DNA of 41,303 nt, taken from the NCBI GenBank assembly GCA_945903675.1, contig CAMDOP010000001.1, forward strand, positions 1 through 41,303, given 5' to 3'. A program made the position numbers and the translations under genes. The notes under the pieces are model-generated. The model was given only the letters and a program-made list of their open reading frames with translations, ran no database searches and was not told the origin of the DNA. This DNA comes from Crenothrix polyspora (GTDB lineage: Bacteria; Pseudomonadota; Gammaproteobacteria; Methylococcales; Methylomonadaceae). Shown here piece by piece: positions 32,275-40,521 of this stretch. How positions within the stretch are numbered: the stretch's first letter is position 1; each line of letters starts with the position of its first letter.

Positions 32275-34926
32275 TTATTCTTCGTCTTGTTCTAGCTCAT
32301 CTTCTGCACTAGAGGACAAATCAGCCTCATCAATGAGCACTTCATCAGTGTCTAATGCGGTATCAAAATCACTATCTTCTTCATCGTCGTCGTCGATACC
32401 GGCCAAACCTTCAATCTTATCAACGCCTATCACTTTTTCATTTTTACCTAAACGAATAATAGTGACGCCCTGGGTATTACGACCAACTACCGAAATTTCG
32501 TCAACACGCGTACGTACCAAAGTACCACCATCAGTGATCAACATAATTTCATCGTTATCGTTAACCAAAACCGCACCGATAACCGCACCATTACGCTCAG
32601 AAGTTTGTATGGCAATCAAACCCTGCCCGCCACGCTTATGACAGGTAAACTCTTCCAACTTAGTACGCTTACCATAACCATTTTCGGTAATATTCAGCAC
32701 CGTGCCTTCGGCTGCAATAATCAAGGAAATGATTCTTTGACCTGGTTGCAAGCGCATGCCACGGACACCCGTAGCGGTTCTACCCATAGAACGCACATCT
32801 GCTTCATTAAAGCATACGGCTTTACCCGTACTACCGAACAATAAGACATTTTGCTGACCGTCGGTAACGGCAACGCCAACCAAGGTATCGTCGTCTCTTA
32901 AGTCGATGGCGATTTTACCGGTAGTACGTTGACGTTCAAATTCGGTTAATGGCGTCTTTTTAACGGTACCCGCTGAAGTCGCCATAAAAATAAATTTATT
33001 TTCAGTGAATTCGCGGATAGGTAAGATCGCGTTAATCTTTTCACCCTGCTCTAAGGGCAATAAATTAACAAAAGGCTTACCACGTGCCGCACGACTGGCC
33101 ACAGGCAATTGATAAACCTTCATCCAATAGACTTTACCTCGTGAAGAGAAGCATAAAATTGTATCGTGGGTATTAGCGACAATCAGCTTATCAACATAAT
33201 CCAATTCTTTAGTGGCTGTCGCAGACTTTCCGCGTCCACCACGTCGTTGTGCTTTGTAATCACTTAAAGGCTGAGATTTAACATAACCTTCATGAGACAT
33301 GGTTACCACCATATCTTCTTCAGTAATTAAATCTTGCTCTGATAAATCTAACTGGGTTTGGATGATTTCGGTACGACGTGCATCGGAATACTGGTCTTTA
33401 ATAGCGACTAGTTCTTCCCTGATAATTTCCATCAAACGAACGTCACTACTTAATACAAACAGATGCTCATCAATTTGCTCTAATAACTGACGATATTCAT
33501 TGACGATTTTATCTTGCTCTAAACCGGTTAAACGATGGAGACGCAAATCAAGAATGGCTTGTGCCTGTGTTTCAGAAAGACGATAAACACCTGCAAAAAT
33601 ACCAAATTCAGCACCCAAATCTTCTGGTCTAGAACGACTCGCCTCAGCACGCTCCAAAAGCGTGGAAACCAAGCCAGCATCCCAAGTTCTTACTAATAAA
33701 CCCTCTTTAGCTTCCGCAGGATTGCTAGCGGCTTTAATCAACGAAATCATTTCATCGATATTAGCCAACGCCACAGCAAGACCTTCTAAGATATGCGCTC
33801 TTTCACGGGCGCGACGTAGCAGATAAATGGTTCTGCGAGTCACAATTTCGCGTCTATGGTTAATAAACGCGCCAAGTATATCCAGCAAATTCATACAATG
33901 CGGACGACCGTCCAGCAAAGCCACCATATTAATACCGAATACGGTTTGGAATTGAGTCTGCTTATACAGATTATTCAATACGACTTCAGGCACTTCACCG
34001 CGACGCAATTCGATCACCATGCGCATGCCATCTTTATCAGATTCATCACGTAAGCCAGAAATACCTTCAAGCTTACCGTCTTTAACCAACTCAGCAATCT
34101 TCTCAAGCAAACGTGCTTTGTTAACTTGATAAGGCAATTCAGTGGTCACTATCGATTGTCGACTACTATCACCTATATCTTCAAAGTGACATCTAGCCCG
34201 CAAATAAATCTTACCCCGCCCTGTGGTATAGGCATTGTAAATACCAGCAGCGCCATTGATGAAACCGGCAGTAGGAAAATCAGGGCCAGGAATATAATCC
34301 ATTAACTCAGGAATCGTAATATCAGGATTATCAATCATGGCCAAACAGGCGCTAACCACTTCCGTCATATTATGCGGAGGAATATTAGTCGCCATACCCA
34401 CAGCGATACCTGAGGAACCGTTCACCAATAAATTAGGCACTCGAGTAGGCAATACTTCGGGCTGTATTTCTGATTCGTCGTAGTTAGGAATGAAATTAAC
34501 AGTTTCTTTATCAAGATCCGCTAATAATTCATGGGCAATCTTCGCCATACGGACTTCTGTATAACGCATCGCTGCGGGTGGATCACCATCGACCGAACCG
34601 AAGTTACCCTGCCCGTCGACCAACATATAACGCATGGAAAAAGGTTGCGCCATACGTACCATGGTGTCATAGACTGCGGTATCACCATGAGGATGATATT
34701 TACCGATGACATCACCGACGATACGCGCCGATTTTTTATAGGGTTTGTTCCAATCGTTACCCAATTCACTCATCGCGTATAACACGCGGCGATGCACTGG
34801 TTTCAGGCCATCTCTGACATCAGGAAGAGCTCGGCCTACAATAACGCTCATTGCGTAATCGAGATAGGACTGTTTCATCTCGTCTTCGAGATTGACAGGT
34901 ATAATTTCTTTAGCGAAGTTTGACAT
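32275..34926 (-). CDS. gyrA: DNA gyrase subunit A
   Basis: Breakage-reunion subunit of gyrase. The 883 residues include the winged-helix domain with active-site Tyr122 (AAMRYTEVRM), the quinolone-determining region YHPHGDTAVYD with Thr83 and Asp87, and a C-terminal beta-pinwheel with the GyrA box QRRGGRG. A highly acidic tail (DDDDEEDSDFDTALDTDE) ends the protein. Thr83 is the normal residue in Pseudomonas aeruginosa, so it is not evidence of resistance. The ATG follows AGGGA at close spacing. An extended -10 promoter lies about 120 bp upstream, adjacent to a MITE-like insertion. Confidence 0.98.
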   Translation of the reverse strand: MSNFAKEIIPVNLEDEMKQSYLDYAMSVIVGRALPDVRDGLKPVHRRVLYAMSELGNDWNKPYKKSARIVGDVIGKYHPHGDTAVYDTMVRMAQPFSMRYMLVDGQGNFGSVDGDPPAAMRYTEVRMAKIAHELLADLDKETVNFIPNYDESEIQPEVLPTRVPNLLVNGSSGIAVGMATNIPPHNMTEVVSACLAMIDNPDITIPELMDYIPGPDFPTAGFINGAAGIYNAYTTGRGKIYLRARCHFEDIGDSSRQSIVTTELPYQVNKARLLEKIAELVKDGKLEGISGLRDESDKDGMRMVIELRRGEVPEVVLNNLYKQTQFQTVFGINMVALLDGRPHCMNLLDILGAFINHRREIVTRRTIYLLRRARERAHILEGLAVALANIDEMISLIKAASNPAEAKEGLLVRTWDAGLVSTLLERAEASRSRPEDLGAEFGIFAGVYRLSETQAQAILDLRLHRLTGLEQDKIVNEYRQLLEQIDEHLFVLSSDVRLMEIIREELVAIKDQYSDARRTEIIQTQLDLSEQDLITEEDMVVTMSHEGYVKSQPLSDYKAQRRGGRGKSATATKELDYVDKLIVANTHDTILCFSSRGKVYWMKVYQLPVASRAARGKPFVNLLPLEQGEKINAILPIREFTENKFIFMATSAGTVKKTPLTEFERQRTTGKIAIDLRDDDTLVGVAVTDGQQNVLLFGSTGKAVCFNEADVRSMGRTATGVRGMRLQPGQRIISLIIAAEGTVLNITENGYGKRTKLEEFTCHKRGGQGLIAIQTSERNGAVIGAVLVNDNDEIMLITDGGTLVRTRVDEISVVGRNTQGVTIIRLGKNEKVIGVDKIEGLAGIDDDDEEDSDFDTALDTDEVLIDEADLSSSAEDELEQDEE

Positions 34927-35046
34927 TGATCCCTAGATAAACAGTGTACCGAAAAGACTACTTCGGTATGGTTTCTTAACTAACATATAAGCGCACCACT
35001 TCATTCCATGCAACAAATGCGCCCCTATAACTTTAAATAACAGGGG

Positions 35047-35055
35047 ATTATACCA
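35047..35055 (-). promoter_or_regulatory. Extended -10 promoter of gyrA
   Basis: The minus strand reads TGGTATAAT (35055-35047): a perfect TATAAT with the extended TGn. No good -35 is present at 17 bp (a TTGACT sits only 7 bp away), as expected for extended -10 promoters. The start would be near 35040, 114 nt before the gyrA ATG. Confidence 0.6.
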
Positions 35056-35076
35056 AAATAGTCAAACTATTGATGA

Positions 35077-35299
35077 GTTAATGTAGCTACCAATTTAAGA
35101 GGGGGGGGTCGTTTAGCTTAATCGTTCACTTTTAGACAAGGTTCTCCTAAGAGCAGACAAAAGACAAAATACGAAGGGCGAAGGGTTAAGACTAATATCT
35201 GTCACGCCTTAACTTGCTAACCTTCTACGCTTAACCTTTCGCCCTGAGCCTTTCGTCTGCGCTGAAATTATCCCGCTTTAAGTTGGTAGCCGTTAATGT
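35077..35299 (+). mobile_element. MITE-like palindromic element, copy D, with 8-bp target duplication
   Basis: The element is 35085-35291 (207 bp), flanked by perfect GTTAATGT at 35077-35084 and 35292-35299. The ends are AGCTACCAATTTAAGAGGGG and, reading inward from the right, GGCTACCAACTTAAAGCGGG. The right target repeat ends on the first base of the dienelactone hydrolase stop codon. The left one lies about 25 bp upstream of the gyrA -10 box. A G9 run is present at 35101-35109. No ORF. Confidence 0.9.
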
Positions 35300-36018
35300 T
35301 AAGCAAAAATTTCTGCTAAGAAGTTTTTCATCGCCAACCATGAACGACTATCTGCTTGAGCACGATAAACCATGCCATGATCTGGGTCATTGGCCAATGG
35401 ATTAGTAAAAGCATGAGCCGTATGACCATAACACTGCAACTGCCAATCCACACCCGCCAAAGTCATTTCCTGCTCAAAGGCAAGCACTTGATCAGGCGTA
35501 GCCAAAGGATCATCATGACCATGCAAAGCTAATACTTTGGCTTTAATCGGCTTAGCCACAGGATGCCCTGGGGCACCTAATAGACCATGAAAGCTAACAA
35601 CGCCCTTCAAGTCACTACCTGATCTTGCCAAATCTAAAACACACAAACCACCAAAGCAAAAACCGATCGCTGCAACATTATGGTCATCAACCCAAGGCAA
35701 TAATTTCACAGCATATAGCGCAGCCTGTATGCGTTTTTGCAATAGTAAACGATCGTCCATAAAGGGCTGCATCAACGCTGAGTTTTGCTCAGGACTCGTT
35801 CCCAATACGCCTTTACCATACATATCAACGGCAAAGCCCACATAACCTAACTCAGCCAGCTTTATCGCCTTCTCGGCAACAAACTCGTCTCTACCCACCC
35901 AAGTATGATTAATTAAAACCGCAGGTCTGCGGCCTATTAGCGCATCATCAAAAGCAAAAAAAGCTTCCAACAATACATCCCCATCCATATAGCCTACGGT
36001 ATTTGATATTATCGCCAC
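35299..36018 (-). CDS. Dienelactone hydrolase family protein
   Basis: Cytosolic alpha/beta hydrolase of 239 residues. The catalytic triad is readable: Cys121 in GFCFGG, Asp170 in HGHDDPLA and His202 in HTAHAFTNP. The cysteine nucleophile marks the DLH family rather than serine esterases. The true substrate is unknown; no chlorocatechol or other aromatic degradation genes are near, so a general carboxymethylenebutenolidase-like or detoxifying role is inferred. It lies 15 bp behind the low-molecular-weight phosphatase gene on the same strand, so they probably share a transcript. Its stop codon is directly followed by a MITE-like insertion. Confidence 0.92.
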   Translation of the reverse strand: MAIISNTVGYMDGDVLLEAFFAFDDALIGRRPAVLINHTWVGRDEFVAEKAIKLAELGYVGFAVDMYGKGVLGTSPEQNSALMQPFMDDRLLLQKRIQAALYAVKLLPWVDDHNVAAIGFCFGGLCVLDLARSGSDLKGVVSFHGLLGAPGHPVAKPIKAKVLALHGHDDPLATPDQVLAFEQEMTLAGVDWQLQCYGHTAHAFTNPLANDPDHGMVYRAQADSRSWLAMKNFLAEIFA

Positions 36019-36033
36019 ACTCTCACCTTTGTA

Positions 36034-36525
36034 TTAGCTGTTGATTTGAAGTCTTGTCGTTTTTAAGCTCTCTAAAAACCCCACCGATGCTTCTTCGATT
36101 AAATCCAATACCTTCTCGAAACCATAAACACCGCCATAATAAGGATCAGGTACCTCACGCACTTTAAGATGGGGTGCATAATCAAGAAAATAGTGAATTT
36201 TTGTTTGATAGTGCTCAGGACACGCTTTCATCAGCAGAGCATAATTATCATCATCCATCGCCAACAAAAAATCAAAATCCTCAAAATCCCCCATCACCAC
36301 CTTTCTAGAGCGTATATGCGCTAAGTTTATATCACGTAACTGGGCCGCTTGTTGCGATCGAGAATCCGGTACCTCGCCTTCATGATAAGCATGCGTACCA
36401 GCCGAATCGACCAAAAATGATGATTCCAATGCCCTATCTTTAATCAGCTTAACAAAAACACCCTCAGCAGTGGGTGACCTGCAAATATTGCCCATACAAA
36501 CAAAAAGAACTTTTATTTTTTCCAT
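36034..36525 (-). CDS. Low-molecular-weight protein tyrosine phosphatase
   Basis: The 163-residue enzyme carries the phosphate-binding loop CMGNICRS at residues 10-17 (C-x5-R) and the general acid Asp127 in VPDPYYGG. AMDDDNYALL and the fold-typical SAGTHAYHEGE near 41-51 are present. Such enzymes act on arsenate, on Tyr-phosphorylated BY-kinases in polysaccharide export, or as general phosphatases. A BY-kinase is not in this window, so the partner cannot be named. It starts the two-gene transcript with the dienelactone hydrolase; the upstream 432-bp gap contains only repeat sequence and presumably its promoter. Confidence 0.94.
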   Translation of the reverse strand: MEKIKVLFVCMGNICRSPTAEGVFVKLIKDRALESSFLVDSAGTHAYHEGEVPDSRSQQAAQLRDINLAHIRSRKVVMGDFEDFDFLLAMDDDNYALLMKACPEHYQTKIHYFLDYAPHLKVREVPDPYYGGVYGFEKVLDLIEEASVGFLESLKTTRLQINS

Positions 36526-36702
36526 GATAATGGTGATTTAATGAATGACTGTTTAAAATTTAAACGCTACATCGGTAGCATCAGTGATTTATATTAATGG
36601 CAAAAAAGCGTAGGTCAGTGCTACTTATAAAACGAAATGATAGCAAGACTAAAGACACTCAGTCCACCATTTGAAAGTGCCGCCACTAAGTTAAATATTC
36701 TA

Positions 36703-36798
36703 TGTGTTTGGAGTAAAATAGCTTCAGCTATTTTTTAAATAGCAATAGCTGAAGCTATTGCACTCCAGACTTTATAATGCTTTCGCGTAATTTAATAG
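36703..36798. repeat. Hairpin repeat family 2, copy 1
   Basis: The 16-bp arms AATAGCTTCAGCTATT and AATAGCTGAAGCTATT are perfect complements, bracketed by TTTGGAGT on the left and ACTCCAGA on the right. A related copy is found at 40313-40404, with the same flanking TTTATA.TGCTT and ATTAATAG words. The remainder of the 36526-36957 gap shows no gene. Confidence 0.75.
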
Positions 36799-36957
36799 CA
36801 GTGGCTCTTAAAAGGGTAACTACACACTTAAACATAAACAACTGTCATGAAAACTACTTTTAGTTGTATAGTTAAGACTCTCCCTATGCAACGCCTTATG
36901 TATTAACCTAGATATCTAACCATAAATATTCATTTTTATAACTTTGGGGATGATCAA

Positions 36958-37533
36958 ATGAACACATTAAATTATTCAGTTGCTATATCACTAATATCTG
37001 CTTTTTTATGGACTAGTACTTCCTTAGCAGCCGACAAACTAGCAGGCGAACAGCAAGCCGCTAATTGCATAGGCTGTCATGGCTCTATAGGACATGGCGG
37101 ACACGCAGATCATAATCCAGCACCTAATCTTTATGCTCAACAACCTAGCTATCTTATTAATCAGCTAAATGCTTTTAAAACCGGGGCGCGTAGCAATGCC
37201 CTTATGAAAGCAATGGCCAGCAATTTAAGCGATGACGATATTAAAAATTTAGCAGCTTATTTTTCCAGCACCCCAACGATCAAGATAGAAACCAATGTAG
37301 CCTTAGCCAAAGTCGGTCAGGCAAAAGCCAGTATGTGCTTAGGCTGCCATGGCTCTTCTGCTGAAGGTAATGGCCAATTCCCTAGACTCGCAGGCCAACG
37401 CGCCGATTATCTCGTCAACCAACTAGCAAATTTTAAAGCGGGCGTTAGAAAGAATGGTCAGATGCAAGCCATTGCCAACACCCTGAGTGATGAAGATATG
37501 CAAGCCTTAGCTGCCTATTTTAGTGGATTATAA
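36958..37533 (+). CDS. Diheme cytochrome c4-type protein
   Basis: Periplasmic electron carrier, probably serving a terminal oxidase or the peroxidase at 9.4 kb. The 191-residue product has a signal peptide (about 1-24, cut near SLA-AD) and two class I cytochrome c domains, with hemes at CIGCH (37-41) and CLGCH (127-131). Each domain ends in a matching pattern, NALMKAMASNLSDDDIKNLAAYF and NGQMQAIANTLSDEDMQALAAYF (shown in pieces), which supplies the distal Met. The internal duplication is that of cytochrome c4. GGGGA lies about nine bases before the ATG. It is monocistronic. Confidence 0.94.
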   Translation: MNTLNYSVAISLISAFLWTSTSLAADKLAGEQQAANCIGCHGSIGHGGHADHNPAPNLYAQQPSYLINQLNAFKTGARSNALMKAMASNLSDDDIKNLAAYFSSTPTIKIETNVALAKVGQAKASMCLGCHGSSAEGNGQFPRLAGQRADYLVNQLANFKAGVRKNGQMQAIANTLSDEDMQALAAYFSGL

Positions 37534-37704
37534 GTTAATAAACAGGGGTATTTATCTCACCCATACTGACTTAGCATGAATCCCTCGTTTTGAGGTCAGT
37601 GCTCCCTGTTCACTTAGAAACAACCTCTGTTTTTCAAGATCGCTATGCGTCTCCCACCAGCAGGTTCGTATCTTCCATTGTATGGTAACCTGCGCCAGTG
37701 CCAC

Positions 37705-37776
37705 AGGATGTGCTGAACAAAGTGAAGCGCAATGTTATGTACGTGAATGATGCGCCTCCTAGCGTCGGCACATCCT
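37705..37776. repeat. REP-like element with AGGATGTGC arms
   Basis: AGGATGTGC (37705-37713) pairs perfectly with GCACATCCT (37768-37776). The interior includes AAAGTGAAGCGCAATG and GATGCGCCTCC, which also pair in part (GCGC cores). A separate small hairpin, CAGGTT/AACCTG, lies just upstream at about 37662-37692. It sits in the 576-bp gap after cytochrome c4. Confidence 0.65.
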
Positions 37777-37785
37777 ATGCAATTG

Positions 37786-38037
37786 GCAATAGCCCCTGAT
37801 TTTTGATGATCATTCCTAGTTCACTTAGCAATGACCCCTGATTTTTCATGATCATTCCTAATTCACTTAGCAATGACCCCTGATTTTTCATGATCATTCC
37901 TAGTTCACTTAGCAATGACCCCTGATTTTTCAAGATCACTCCTATTTCACTTAGCAATGACCCCTGATTTTTCATGATCATTCCTAGTTCACTTAGCAAT
38001 GGCCTCTGATTTTTCAAGATCACTCATAACTTTTAAG
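37786..38037. repeat. Six tandem 42-bp repeats
   Basis: Units begin at 37786, 37828, 37870, 37912, 37954 and 37996, an exact 42-bp period without indels. The shared core is CCCCTGATTTTTCATGATCA, with small substitutions (TCAAGATCAC in two units). A diverged outlying unit lies at about 37606-37644. Because 42 is a multiple of three, the minus strand stays open for 82 codons (14-residue period), but no ribosome-binding site or non-repeat sequence supports a gene. There are no spacers, so it is not a CRISPR array. Confidence 0.9.
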
Positions 38038-38109
38038 GAGCATACGATTAAATGTAATTCGCTGTGCTATTGCACCCTAAAAACATTGAGATTCGCAAAC
38101 GAATGATGC

Positions 38110-39285
38110 TTAATCTTCCAAGCCATCTATGCGCTTAGTCGTTAAGACTGGCGCATAAATAAACATGAATAGGGAAAAGGCGGCAATCCAGCATAAGGTT
38201 GAAGCATACATTAAGAGGTCATAGCCATGAGGCAGTGCAACAGGTAATAACACTCTAAGCACGGCCGCTAAATTAAGCAATACAAAGGCAATAGTTATAG
38301 CATTAGAAACGCGTAGCGCACGTCCGGTATGGCCCAAAGACACCCTAGCCATCATAGCTAAAGTTAAGCTACCTATGCCACCGAGGGTAAAAGCATGCAG
38401 TGCTAATACTGGCAATACCCAACCATAAGCCGACAAGGCGGTTAAGGCAAAACCAAGAATAAGCCAAGTATAGCCAACATATAATGCCCACAATAAAGGC
38501 ACATACCATATCCTAGCGACATACCAACCGGATAAGCGAGCACCATTAACACCAGCAGCAAACAGTGCGGTTATGGCTAATAAAGTTCCCGAAACAGAAC
38601 ATAATTGTAAGGTGAACACTAAAACAGCTGAGCCTATCGATAGATTATCCAATAAGGGATTCTTGCTGATGAAGGTGCCTGATAAAGCTCTTTCGGTAAA
38701 GTAAGGAAATATTCTGCCCGAAAAAATGATGATCATCGTAATAATAGTCGCGACAACTAGCTGAATACCTAGCCACGCCGAGTTTAAATTTAAGCCTAGC
38801 ATTTCTGCATGGATTAACGCATTGCCTAAGGCTAATACTAATAATAGACCTACAAAAACTAAATGCTTGTATTGTTTGGCTTGTAAAATGGGTAGGCTGA
38901 TGCAATAGGCCAACACAGGTAAAAAAGCAAAATCAACCGCGGCGATAACGGCATCAGGTAATAAAGCCGCATAAAAAGGTAGGATGCGCCCATAAAGCCA
39001 TAATAAAGCCAATGCGGTTAATTTATCACCGCTTAAAGTTGGCTTAGCTGTCCAATTTTTAACCGCCGTTAATAAGAAACCAGCGATAACAGCCGCCGAA
39101 TAACCCAGCAACATTTCATGCGCATGCCAATAACTCGGTAAAAAGTAATTAGCGACCGTTAATGTGCCTTTGAACATCGCATTCCAAAGCAATATTAAAA
39201 TCAGCGCTGATAAGCCGGCTAAAGCAAAAAAAACTCTAAAGCCTAAACCAAAAATAGGTGTGTCAAATATTTTATGTGTATTCAT
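38110..39285 (-). CDS. nnrS: NnrS family heme-copper membrane protein
   Basis: Polytopic membrane protein of 391 residues from the ATG at 39285, which overlaps the upstream stop as ATGA; a TTG seven codons earlier is rejected. About twelve hydrophobic helices are visible. Family signatures include FRVFFALAGL near 17, YWHAHEMLLGYSAAVIAGFLLTAV near 51-74 (metal or heme-ligand His), FSGRIFPYFTERAL near 188 and LHAFTLGGIG near 310. NnrS proteins bind heme and copper and protect cells from nitric oxide stress. Translational coupling to the ferritin-like DUF455 gene is notable. Confidence 0.93.
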   Translation of the reverse strand: MNTHKIFDTPIFGLGFRVFFALAGLSALILILLWNAMFKGTLTVANYFLPSYWHAHEMLLGYSAAVIAGFLLTAVKNWTAKPTLSGDKLTALALLWLYGRILPFYAALLPDAVIAAVDFAFLPVLAYCISLPILQAKQYKHLVFVGLLLVLALGNALIHAEMLGLNLNSAWLGIQLVVATIITMIIIFSGRIFPYFTERALSGTFISKNPLLDNLSIGSAVLVFTLQLCSVSGTLLAITALFAAGVNGARLSGWYVARIWYVPLLWALYVGYTWLILGFALTALSAYGWVLPVLALHAFTLGGIGSLTLAMMARVSLGHTGRALRVSNAITIAFVLLNLAAVLRVLLPVALPHGYDLLMYASTLCWIAAFSLFMFIYAPVLTTKRIDGLED

Positions 39286-40085
39286 AGTGATGTATTTTCC
39301 AACCAATCTAATTCAGCATCTGAAAAACCAGCAATTATACGCATTTCTCTGTTAAAAGGGCCTTTTGGCTTACCACCTTGGTAATATTTCTTGATTAAGC
39401 GTTGATATTGAGCTTCTGGCTCTAAGTCTTGCTGTTCGCAAACAAACTTAAACCAGTAAGAACCTCGTTCTACATGACCGACTTCATCGGTTAAGATGCG
39501 CGTTAATAAGGTGACACTAGCCCCATCACCAATATGTTTAAATTTGGCAATGATGGCGGGTGTAACATCCAAGCCTCGTGCTTCCATACAACGTGGAATC
39601 ATGGCTAATCGTGCTAATAAATCATCTGCGGTATCTGTGGCATGATCCCATAAACCATTATGGGCCGGTAAATCACCGTAAGCTAAATTCATAGCCTGTA
39701 AATGTGTACGAATTAATTCGAAGTGTTGCGCCTCTTCATCGGCAACGCGTAGCCAATCGTGATAAAACTGATCGGGCATGCCACGAAAACGATAAAGCAT
39801 ATCCCAAGCCAGATAAATGGCCATAAATTCAACATGAGCAATGGCATGAAAAAAGGCTTTTATTCCGTCAGGGCTACCTAATTTACGTTTAGGCATTTCG
39901 CGCGTGGACAATAATATTGGCGAACTGGGAAATTGTACCGAAGAAATAGCCAAAGGCGGTTGTTCAGAAACTAAACTTAATTCACCTTGAGTCAATAATT
40001 GCTGGGCTTGATGAGTGAACATTAATTTTTGCTCAATATCAGGATCATGTAAACAGGCTTCAGCTAAGGTAAATATGTTTTTCAT
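39282..40085 (-). CDS. DUF455 ferritin-like protein
   Basis: The 267-residue protein has a ferritin-like four-helix pattern with probable di-iron ligands. These are HAIAHVEFMAIYLAWD near 80-95, DEEAQHFELIRTHL near 117-130 and LTDEVGHVERG near 202-212, each pairing Glu with His two or three positions away, plus CMEARGLDV near 165. It is related to MiaE-type hydroxylase folds but not to MiaE itself, and the reaction is unknown. The stop overlaps the nnrS ATG by four bases, so they form a coupled pair. It is followed upstream by a 570-bp stretch made almost entirely of repeats. Confidence 0.9.
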   Translation of the reverse strand: MKNIFTLAEACLHDPDIEQKLMFTHQAQQLLTQGELSLVSEQPPLAISSVQFPSSPILLSTREMPKRKLGSPDGIKAFFHAIAHVEFMAIYLAWDMLYRFRGMPDQFYHDWLRVADEEAQHFELIRTHLQAMNLAYGDLPAHNGLWDHATDTADDLLARLAMIPRCMEARGLDVTPAIIAKFKHIGDGASVTLLTRILTDEVGHVERGSYWFKFVCEQQDLEPEAQYQRLIKKYYQGGKPKGPFNREMRIIAGFSDAELDWLENTSL

Positions 40086-40100
40086 TAGGACTCATTGCTG

Positions 40101-40320
40101 TGTATTTGGGCTACCAACTTAAGACCGGACAGTTTAGCTTAACCGTTCACTTTTAGACAAGGCTCTCCTAAACGCAGACAAAAGGCGAAAGGTTAAAGGC
40201 AAAGGGTTAAGCCTATTATCTGCCACGACCTAAGTTGCTAACCTCTTAGGCTTAATCTTTCGCCCTTTGCCTTTCGTCTGCGTTCAAGCTGTCCCGTCTT
40301 AAATTGCTAGCCTGTATTTG
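40101..40320 (+). mobile_element. MITE-like palindromic element, copy E, with 8-bp target duplication
   Basis: The element is 40109-40312 (204 bp), flanked by perfect TGTATTTG at 40101-40108 and 40313-40320. The ends are GGCTACCAACTTAAGACCGG and, reading inward from the right, GGCTAGCAATTTAAGACGGG. The interior left and right arms (GCAGACAAAAGGCGAAAGG versus CCTTTCGTCTGC) can fold onto each other. It appears inserted at the left edge of hairpin repeat family 2, copy 2. No ORF. Confidence 0.92.
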
Positions 40321-40404
40321 GAATAAAACTGCTTTAGCTGTTTTACAGGTAATAGCTGAAGCTCAGCACTCCAAGCTTTATACTGCTTGTCCGTAGATTA
40401 ATAG
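40313..40404. repeat. Hairpin repeat family 2, copy 2
   Basis: It aligns along its length with 36703-36798: TGTATTTGGAATAAAACTGC, then AATAGCTGAAGCTCAGCACTC, TTTATACTGCTT and ATTAATAG. Its arms are less perfect than in copy 1. Its left edge serves as the target site of MITE-like copy E, so this repeat was there first. Confidence 0.65.
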
Positions 40405-40417
40405 TCAACGTAGATTT

Positions 40418-40518
40418 ATCGTTCCCACGCTCTGCGTGGGAATGCCGCCGGTGACGCTCTGCGTCACGCATCGCTGGAGCGATGCAGGATACATTCCCAC
40501 GCAGAGCGTGGGAACGAT
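40418..40518. repeat. 101-bp palindromic element with 26-bp perfect arms
   Basis: The arms at 40418-40443 (ATCGTTCCCACGCTCTGCG...) and 40493-40518 are perfect reverse complements over 26 bp. Each arm also folds on itself (CCCACGC/GCGTGGG). Between them are two further hairpins, GTGACGC/GCGTCAC at about 40451-40467 and GCATCGC/GCGATGC at about 40468-40485. A multi-branched cruciform could form. GC content is much higher than its surroundings. This design is common in dispersed REP/BIME elements. Confidence 0.85.
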
Positions 40519-40521
40519 ATG

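Noticed and set aside
34659..34685. Thr83 in GyrA as a quinolone-resistance change
   Set aside because: Thr is the natural residue at this position in several gammaproteobacteria, including Pseudomonas aeruginosa, and Asp87 is unchanged.
34521..34782. Opposite-strand and alternate-frame ORFs of 60-130 codons inside gyrA, rpsA, mutS and others
   Set aside because: They are shadows of well-supported genes, with no family signatures or ribosome-binding sites.
37775..38023. 82-codon minus-strand ORF made of 14-residue repeats
   Set aside because: It is wholly explained by the 42-bp tandem repeat having a length divisible by three. No ribosome-binding site and no unique sequence.
37786..38037. 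CRISPR array
   Set aside because: The 42-bp units are contiguous with no unique spacers, and no cas gene is present.
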